This document shows positions 57,320-64,000 of a stretch of 64,000 nucleotides of DNA, one piece after another. The number at the start of each line of letters is the position of its first letter. Within the stretch, counting starts at the first letter, position 1. Source of the DNA: Melastoma dodecandrum (Eukaryota > Streptophyta > Magnoliopsida > Myrtales > Melastomataceae); the NCBI GenBank assembly GCA_029817715.1, contig JARUPY010000365.1, positions 216,001 through 280,000 of the forward strand. Direction: 5' to 3'. The notes under the pieces were generated by a model that worked only from the letters and a program-made list of their open reading frames with translations, was not told the origin of the DNA and searched no databases. The position numbers and the translations under genes are program-made.

Positions 57320-58026
57320 GGTTGTTTAGCCGAATTAGAAGAACGTAACTAAATCGTCTCCTCACGTGGATGCGGTCGGCATCCTTGAAGCAGGTGGCAC
57401 TTACTCGGGAGCATCGTGTTGTATGGCAGAACATTTTTTATTTTGTCACTTACAACCTCCGTCCGTCTTTCCCTCAAGGTGATTAGGATACGCTATTGGG
57501 ATAATATATATGGGTTTCAGGAGAAGTTTCATACAATTTTTACTGGTTAATTACATGATCTGTAATCTGTATTTGGGCATCAGTGGCATGTATTCCACCG
57601 ATGAACATCCGCAAACCAACGGCAGTTTGGTGTGTAATAAAATTTCATTTTTAGATGTTTCATTTTTCCCCTTGTCGGAATCATATCTCAGCAGGTGAAT
57701 CATCCATCATAGATGAAAATAAAACAGTAATAATCATCCATCATATCTTAGCTTATCCTTGAAGCATGAAGAGGTAAAGAGTAAACTCAGGCCTGGAAAG
57801 AGTAGGGGGACAGCTAGATAGGCTTCTGAAAGAGAATATATGCAGCCCCAGGAATCGCGATGATGCGTATATCCCAACCCAACAATTCAAACTCAATTTA
57901 TCTCCTCCATATGGTCGCAGGATTCAATGCTTCTTCCATAATTTTTTTTTTCATTTAAAATAACAAAAGGAAACCACAAGGATAATTATGTCTTTTTGGC
58001 AACCATCAACTCAAAAGGCTTCCGCC
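57320..58026. other. HSP20-like 3' region and TLP promoter
   Basis: AT-rich non-coding DNA. No gene is seen. Confidence 0.5.
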
Positions 58027-58033
58027 TATAAAG
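58027..58033 (+). promoter_or_regulatory. TATA box of thaumatin-like gene
   Basis: TATAAAG lies 60 bp upstream of the ATG at 58087. This supports that ATG over the longer open frame starting at 57988, which would begin upstream of the TATA box. Confidence 0.65.
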
Positions 58034-58086
58034 CAAGAGGCCAAAACCCCACCGACCGCCCCTTTTATCCAACTCCCCGCAGAAAC

Positions 58087-58845
58087 ATGTTCCCAACTCG
58101 CTTCCTCCTCCTGCTCTGGGCCTCGCCCTTCTTACTGTCCACCCTCACGCACTCCACCCCACCCCCTATGAACCTAACCCTGGTCAACAACTGCCCTTAC
58201 CCTGTCTGGCCTGCCATCCAACCCAACTCCGGCCACCCTGTCCTCGAGGCCGGCGGCTTCCTCCTCCCCTCCCTCACCCACCGTTCCTTCCCCGTCCCCA
58301 CCTCCCCCTGGTCTGGCCGCATCTGGGCCCGCACTGGCTGCTCCCATGGCTCCTCCAGTCACTTCTCATGCACCACTGGCGACTGTGGCGGTCGCCTCGA
58401 GTGTGCTGGCCTCGGAAGGAGGTCCCCCGCGACCCTTGTCCAGCTCAACCTCCACCACGGTCAAAACGACCAGTCCTCCTACGCCGTCAGCCTCGTAGAC
58501 GGCTTCAACATCCCCATGACCGTCACCCCTCATGAGGGTCAGGGGAAGTGCCCCGTCGTCGGGTGCAGGGAGGACCTTCTAGCAAAATGCCCCCATGAAC
58601 TGCAGCTGAGGTCCCACGGAGGTCAAGGCCCCGTTGTGGCGTGCAAGAGCAGCTGTGAGGCCTTCAATACCGACAAGCTCTGCTGCAGGAACAGCTTCAA
58701 CGATGCCTCAAGGTGCCGTCCCTCGAGCTACTCGCAGTTCTTCAAGCACGAGTGCCCCGCCACATTCACGTATGCCCACGACAGCCCCTCGCTCGTGCAT
58801 GAATGCTCTTCTCCCAGGGAGCTGAAGGTCATCTTCTGCCACTAG
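58087..58845 (+). CDS. Thaumatin-like protein (PR-5 family)
   Basis: Intronless, 252 aa. A signal peptide covers about residues 1-25 (MFPTRFLLLLWASPFLLSTL). The mature protein starts near MNLTLVNNCPYPVWPAIQPN and has 16 cysteines, the number that forms the eight disulfides of large TLPs. The family block GRIWARTGC and the segment TGDCGGRLEC, with DGFNIPM further on, supply the acidic-cleft residues. The end is KVIFCH. TLPs are secreted to the apoplast and act in pathogen or stress response and sometimes bind glucans; which applies here cannot be told. There is no kinase extension or GPI-signal tail. Confidence 0.95.
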   Translation: MFPTRFLLLLWASPFLLSTLTHSTPPPMNLTLVNNCPYPVWPAIQPNSGHPVLEAGGFLLPSLTHRSFPVPTSPWSGRIWARTGCSHGSSSHFSCTTGDCGGRLECAGLGRRSPATLVQLNLHHGQNDQSSYAVSLVDGFNIPMTVTPHEGQGKCPVVGCREDLLAKCPHELQLRSHGGQGPVVACKSSCEAFNTDKLCCRNSFNDASRCRPSSYSQFFKHECPATFTYAHDSPSLVHECSSPRELKVIFCH

Positions 58846-59379
58846 AGGAAGCAAGAAGTGGCCCTGCTGAACCGACCGTATCCTAGGTGCTGTGTCCGTA
58901 GTTGCACTTTCTAAATCCAGTGGATCATCTTCGAGCTCTAGTGGCTGTAACGGAGAAGATAATGGGAAAAAATCTTTCGTTGCAGTGATTCCCTGAAAAG
59001 AGTGAAAAGGCAAAAGCTGCGGTTCGTCCATTAAAATAAACATGTTGGAAAATATGTTAGTTGCGAGCAATGGTTTAATATGGTAATAGAAGAAAGCAAA
59101 GGATATATACTTAATTTCACAACACATAAACCAATGTTAGGAAATGGAACTAAGCCCAAGTGAATAAATAAGAACAATTGTGAACGTGTTGAAGTTACGT
59201 TGGAGCTCGGGCTCGGCCCATTACTTCTTTGTACAACCGGTTCAAATAACAAATGAAAAGAAATCCCGCCCTTTTGGAGAAGAAAATCGAGCAAGCGCGA
59301 AAACGCTAAAACCCTGGTGAGCTATCCGCACCGTCGATGTAATTAAATCAAAGGTCAGGATAAGTTTGTTCGGAGAGCA
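58846..59379. other. TLP 3' region and H4 distal promoter
   Basis: No gene is seen. It is non-coding with moderate AT content. Confidence 0.5.
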
Positions 59380-59904
<525 letters not shown>

Positions 59905-60712
59905 GGTCCGTACTGGGTTTGGTTTAGTCGGTGTTATTTCCTGAAATTGTGTAGGCGATTCTGAATGCTTTTTGTTGGCAATACGGGGATAATCAACTGG
60001 TCTTTGTTGTCCTTACTTGGTCTAAGAAATGGCATTGTTTTGTCTCAGCAATTATGTCCACTTGTAACTTCTCCTGCAACTGCCAATTCCCAAATGTCCA
60101 ACTCGCATGTCATAGAGACGAGTCCTCGGGTTAAAGTTTTGGCAGGAGGCCAAGGAGGAATCCCACACTCCCCACCACCAGCAAAAGCCAATTCCCCAAT
60201 GCTAAGACCAACCGAGGGGACTTACAATATCGGAGATTCCAGTAAAGGGCAAGTGCGTCTTGCACTTCACAACCTCCATAGTGAAACACCTGTGTGCTCA
60301 AATAATATGTTTTAGCGCAGAGCAATCAACACCTGGACTCAATACTTTTTCTGACAGAGAACCATATATGATTGATGAATCTATAGGGCAAAGTGTTAGC
60401 TTGGAGGGCAACTGAGAATCACACCTCTCAGTACTTTTTAAGGGGAATTGTGTTTTAAAAGCATCCAACCACAACGATGGAGTAAACACCCGTTAAAGGG
60501 TGAAACGGACGGAAGGCAGTATTCCTAAATCCAGCCGGATGGCCAGCCCTTCCCCACAGATGGTCAGGTAATTTACATGCCTAGCCCAAATAAGCCCAGA
60601 TTAAAACATCCATCCCAAATTTCACAAGACGGCCATCAACCCGACTAATTAATTACCAAAACATGCAAACCCATCTCATGGGAGCCTTACATTCCACAAA
60701 CCCGATGAAAAC
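59905..60712. other. Spacer between H4 and H2B
   Basis: The 3' regions of two convergent histone genes. No gene is recognised. Confidence 0.5.
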
Positions 60713-61162
60713 CTAAGAGCTGGTGAACTTGGTGACCGCCTTCGTCCCCTCGGACACAGCGTGCTTAGCCAACTCCCCGGGCAAGACTAGCCGGACAGCG
60801 GTCTGGATCTCCCTGGAGGTGATCGTGGGCTTCTTGTTGTACCTGGCAAGCCTGGAGGCCTCCTGGGCGAGCTTCTCGAAGATATCGTTGATGAAGCTGT
60901 TCATGATCCCCATGGCCTTGCTGGAGATCCCGATGTCCGGGTGGACCTGCTTCAGCACCTTGAATATGTAGATCTTGTAGGTCTCCACGCTCTTCTTGAG
61001 CCTCTTCTTCTTCTTGTCGGCTGAGGAGGCCGCGGCCGCCTCCTTGGGGAGCTTCTTTCCGGCCTTTGGCTTCTTCTCAGCAGGAGCCTTATCCCCAACG
61101 GCGGACTTCTTCTCTTCCGCAGGCCTCTTCTCCGCTGGCTTCTTCTCTGCCTTGGGGGCCAT
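60713..61162 (-). CDS. Histone H2B
   Basis: Intronless, 149 aa. The plant-type N-terminal extension is Lys/Ala/Pro-rich ([20 protein letters not shown]). The histone fold begins near [20 protein letters not shown] and the end is AVTKFTSS, with the ubiquitylated Lys in this tail (family knowledge). It dimerises with H2A. No H2A gene is seen in this window. The promoter to the right has a TATA box and a composite histone element. Confidence 0.97.
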   Translation of the reverse strand: MAPKAEKKPAEKRPAEEKKSAVGDKAPAEKKPKAGKKLPKEAAAASSADKKKKRLKKSVETYKIYIFKVLKQVHPDIGISSKAMGIMNSFINDIFEKLAQEASRLARYNKKPTITSREIQTAVRLVLPGELAKHAVSEGTKAVTKFTSS

Positions 61163-61281
61163 TGCTACGGGAAACGGAACAAAGAATCAGGAGATAAGAG
61201 AGATGGGGAAGAAGAGGGAGCAAGCTAACAAGAATGGGTGAGACGAGGATGAAGGGAAGTATCCGGGTAGGGGACTGATAT

Positions 61282-61289
61282 TATTTATA
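61282..61289 (-). promoter_or_regulatory. TATA box of histone H2B gene
   Basis: TATAAATA on the minus strand lies 120 bp upstream of the H2B ATG at 61162. A CCAAT lies further up at about 61310-61315 on the same strand. Confidence 0.7.
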
Positions 61290-61329
61290 TGAGACGGTGG
61301 ATTGCTGTAATTGGTCCAGGAGCAACTGG

Positions 61330-61347
61330 CACGGATCGGTGACGTGG
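61330..61347 (-). promoter_or_regulatory. Type I histone element (hexamer plus octamer) of H2B
   Basis: On the minus strand the sequence is CCACGTCACCGATCCGTG. It matches the plant type I element CCACGTCANCGATCCGCG at all but one position. That element drives S-phase expression; the hexamer ACGTCA binds bZIP factors. It lies about 40 bp upstream of the TATA box. Confidence 0.8.
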
Positions 61348-61878
61348 CTTGTAGCTGGACTGCAGAAGCCGAGAAATAATAATTTCCTAGACTTTCCAAC
61401 AAAGTGTAGGCCCGGCCCGATACTTAACTAAAAGATTCGTTCTTCCCTGACCCAACCACAACAAAAGCACAAACCCTCGGGACAAGCTGAGTTGATTCAG
61501 TCAAACACTCAAAATCGAAAGAAGCAAAAGACTTCGTGTTGACAAGTACACGCACAACTCAAAAACAAAATATCCGCCCGAGGACGAATCATCGCAACGT
61601 TCAAAGAGATCCCATGTTCCTCCAGTCCAGTACAAATTGCTGTCCGCCAAATATGACATGCTGTATAAGTTCCACCACGCAAATATCATACTCCTTAAAA
61701 TGGACGTCCCTTTCGTTTTTCCGGGATTGACCAGGACAGCCAAAGTGTAAAAACTTGAAGAGCACTACCACAACACCAAGTCAGACACACTCCCACAACT
61801 ATTGACATTATCAATTTTGCGCTTTTATAAGCTTCATTATGTGAAGAGCAACAAAGCCTGAACCCCCTCCGTTCAAAC
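61348..61878. other. Spacer between H2B promoter and ADF 3' end
   Basis: H2B distal promoter and ADF 3' UTR. No gene is recognised. Confidence 0.5.
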
Positions 61879-63713
61879 TTATGCGGCTCGACTCCTAATG
61901 ACGTCGAGGCCCATTTCAGTAGGATCAGTTGCCTGCAACTCAACCTGAATGCCATCCAGTTCTCTCCTAAACCTGTCCTTGGAGCTCGCATAAATCATCT
62001 TGCTTCTCACCCTGGCGGTGTCGGGTGACCTGTTGAACAAAGCAAATTTTATGAGGGCATGGTATCTCGGGTGACTGTAAGTGTCCACAAAGGAAAAATG
62101 AAAACTGGGAAACCTATTCCTACCAGGCAATAAAGAAGATCCTACTCTTCTGGCAGTTCTCTTCCGTCACAAAGTCAAAATCATAGACAGCATACCGACA
62201 CTCATCCGCAGGAAGGCTGGCAGTAAAGTCCTCATAGCTTTGAGCTGGTTCCCCAAGTTTCTCCACAATAACCTGCTTCTGCTTCTCTTCAATTTTGTAA
62301 ACTATGAACCGGTATGTCCTCTTTGCTTTTAGCTCCAAAAACTTCAGTTTGCAGTCATCATGGACTGCCATACCTGAGGCTGCATTTGCCTGAAATGACA
62401 TGAAACTGAAATCAGATTTTCTATCTTAAGGAGTAAAGACTCACTTAAAAGCTGCAAACATTCTCTAACCCTTTCATCTTCGAAGCAGATGTTCCAGTCC
62501 AAGGAATTGTTACCAATTCAAACATACAGGAAAAGTGACATTAACAAACTATGGACATAAACTACTCATTTAGCAATTATTAACCAGGGATGGACAAAAG
62601 ATTCGGTAAGAAGTTAAGAGCTCCACATGATACTGACTTTACCTTGTTAAAATAAGCCCTTTCCATCAGGAGCAGATGTTGTGAAGTTCAATTTCAACAA
62701 TACAATGCAGTTCTGAAACGTGCTTAAGAGATTCTCCCCACCCATTGCCTCAAATTGCAACATCTTGAACCCAAGTATTCTCATCAGTTAATTATTAGGG
62801 AGGCAGACATACAGTTAATAAATTACTTGCAAAACAGCACAAAATTGTCTAATAAGGAACAGAAAAACAGAAAAGGATCAATCCAATCTCCATCCTACAA
62901 CATGCATTGTGCTACGAGTGCATATTTCTCAGGAAGTAAGGTTTGTTCCCCGTAAGGAAAATAGACTTTGTATTTCTCATGAAGAGGTTTATTTCCCACC
63001 AAAGACAATATACAATTGTTAGTATAAGTGCGAGTTAGGAAAGAGGGATATGGGGAACACCAACTAGCTAGGACTAGCATGGAATGGCTGCCAAAAACTA
63101 CACGAGGGATCACAAAGGAATTTTGGCAGACGACCAGAGATCAAACAGCAAAATGACCAAACTAGTAGTCAAATCAAACCTCTCCAGCAACATCTCATCG
63201 GGGTCGATTGACTACCTAGGAATAACAATGGAGCATTTTTATTTCATTTGGGGTCGTTCTCCAATCCAGAAACTTAACAATGCGTTACCATTTCAAAGGA
63301 CAATGCAAACCCATCCATGTCGTGATGTCGAACACCCTATACTCAACAACGATATTTCTCCCAATACGAGAAAACAACCACCTTCTACAACAGCTACTCA
63401 AGTAAGAGAGATCGGCTCATCAGTTCATCTCCAATCCCATCACATCAGATCCAACCAGTTCACCCGACCGGAACAGAAAAGTCGGTCAAAATCACAAGAT
63501 CGCGACCGGGCGACTACCGAGATCGAGGTCACCTGGTCAACGAATTCCAATTTCCAGATCAACAGAACTCAAAAGCAAAGTAAAGTAAATCAAATCCCCA
63601 ACAATCGGATCAGGAAAAAGAAGAAGTCTACGGCAATAAAGGAGAGAGGGCATGCAACCGCCGCGCAAAAAAGAAGAAAGAAAAATGGAGGGAATGGTAG
63701 AATCATTCACCAT
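61879..63713 (-). CDS. ADF: Actin-depolymerizing factor (ADF/cofilin), 3 exons
   Basis: Model: complement(join(61879..62029, 62124..62389, 63711..63713)), 139 aa. Plant ADF genes have a first coding exon of only ATG. Here that ATG (context GCCATG, donor GTGAAT) is inferred at 63711-63713, and exon 2 then begins [20 protein letters not shown]. Ser6, the regulatory phosphorylation site of the family, is present. The actin-binding long helix ([20 protein letters not shown]) and the end [20 protein letters not shown] are intact. The protein severs and depolymerises actin filaments in the cytoplasm. Exons 2 and 3 are certain. The ATG exon is the best candidate but could be another ATG-GT site; the 1.3-kb first intron fits the family, where it often enhances expression. 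Confidence 0.93.
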
Positions 63714-64000
63714 GGCTATCAGCAGCAGAAGGAACTCCGACCGGCAGGAAAAAGGAACACCAGACGAACAAGCTGGTCGGGTCGGGAGTGAAGCAAAGGA
63801 GAGAGGGGGGCAACGGTTCCACCTCCTGCGACGACTACTTCTCTTCGCCTCCTTTTAACAAAGTCATTTATCCCTTTTCTTCTTCCTCCTCCGGAATGAT
63901 GATGAGGTGGGGTGGAGCGTCGTGTCGTGATCATGCTTTTTTTGACAGCTGTTGGAGAAGGCCCGGCCCCAATTACCCGACTCCACCCGCCCATGAGTGT
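63714..64000. other. ADF 5' leader and promoter
   Basis: Upstream sequence of the minus-strand ADF gene, CT-rich on its coding strand, as is usual for plant leaders. No other gene is seen. Confidence 0.5.

Noticed and set aside
57988..58086. 33-residue extension of the thaumatin-like protein
   Set aside because: It crosses the TATA box and would block the signal peptide.
63084..63791. 235-codon plus-strand frame
   Set aside because: It lies opposite the first intron and leader of ADF, is Lys/Arg/Gln-rich without a family, and shows no coding-like conservation.

Overview
The window is nuclear DNA of a flowering plant, most likely a eudicot. The evidence is GT-AG spliced genes with short AT-rich introns, plant-only families (PLS-class PPR proteins, TOC75, SIAMESE-type CDK inhibitor, thaumatin-like protein, class I small heat-shock protein), TATA boxes and plant histone promoter elements, and short transposon relics. 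The species cannot be read from the sequence. All gene models below were built by hand from reading frames and splice sites; exon phases were checked to sum to whole codons.

Layout. 0-4 kb: a complete seven-exon sterol C4-methyl oxidase gene (SMO2 type) downstream of a 71-nt poly-G run. 4-10.5 kb: a broken copy of the TFIIA large-subunit gene whose last three exons are inverted, followed by the intact eleven-exon TFIIA-L gene. 10.8-15.2 kb: a small unknown reading frame and two head-to-head intronless PPR genes 77 bp apart. 15.3-24.6 kb: a small plastid membrane protein, a RING-H2/DUF1117 E3 ligase, the plastid import channel TOC75, a UVR/NTF2-like plastid protein and a plastid-type J-domain protein. 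25.4-30.4 kb: a Pumilio RNA-binding protein gene (nine coding exons, minus strand) with a partly duplicated exon in an intron. 31.6-32.6 kb: a decayed ZIP2-like zinc transporter. 34.9-35.5 kb: a tiny two-exon PIG-Y-like gene. 35.5-46.4 kb: gene-poor DNA with a 30-bp minisatellite (about 27 units), a perfect 16-bp-arm hairpin, an inverted-repeat transposon relic and several orphan exon-like pieces. 46.6-49.8 kb: histone H3.1, a SIAMESE-related CDK inhibitor and a class I sHSP with heat-shock elements. 50-52.4 kb: an SCI1-like fragment, an AT-rich transposon-like repeat and a tRNA-derived SINE with 9-bp target duplications. 53-59 kb: a plant-specific one-TM protein, an HSP20-like gene carrying an in-frame TAG, and a thaumatin-like protein. 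59.5-64 kb: histones H4 and H2B and an actin-depolymerizing factor.

Themes. Three histone genes (H3.1, H4, H2B) lie within 14.5 kb and all carry the same octamer variant CACGGATC; the H2B gene has an almost perfect hexamer-octamer composite (type I) element. Together with the CDK-inhibitor gene the right half is enriched for cell-cycle chromatin genes. The middle is rich in plastid-targeted products. From memory of Arabidopsis locus numbers, the gene content looks like a merge of two Arabidopsis duplicated segment pairs (At1g074-078/At2g287-295 and At3g460-467/At5g595-599). No self-standing undescribed system with a clear function was found; the most unusual items are the inverted TFIIA-L pseudogene, the minisatellite open on both strands, and the shared histone promoter octamer variant.
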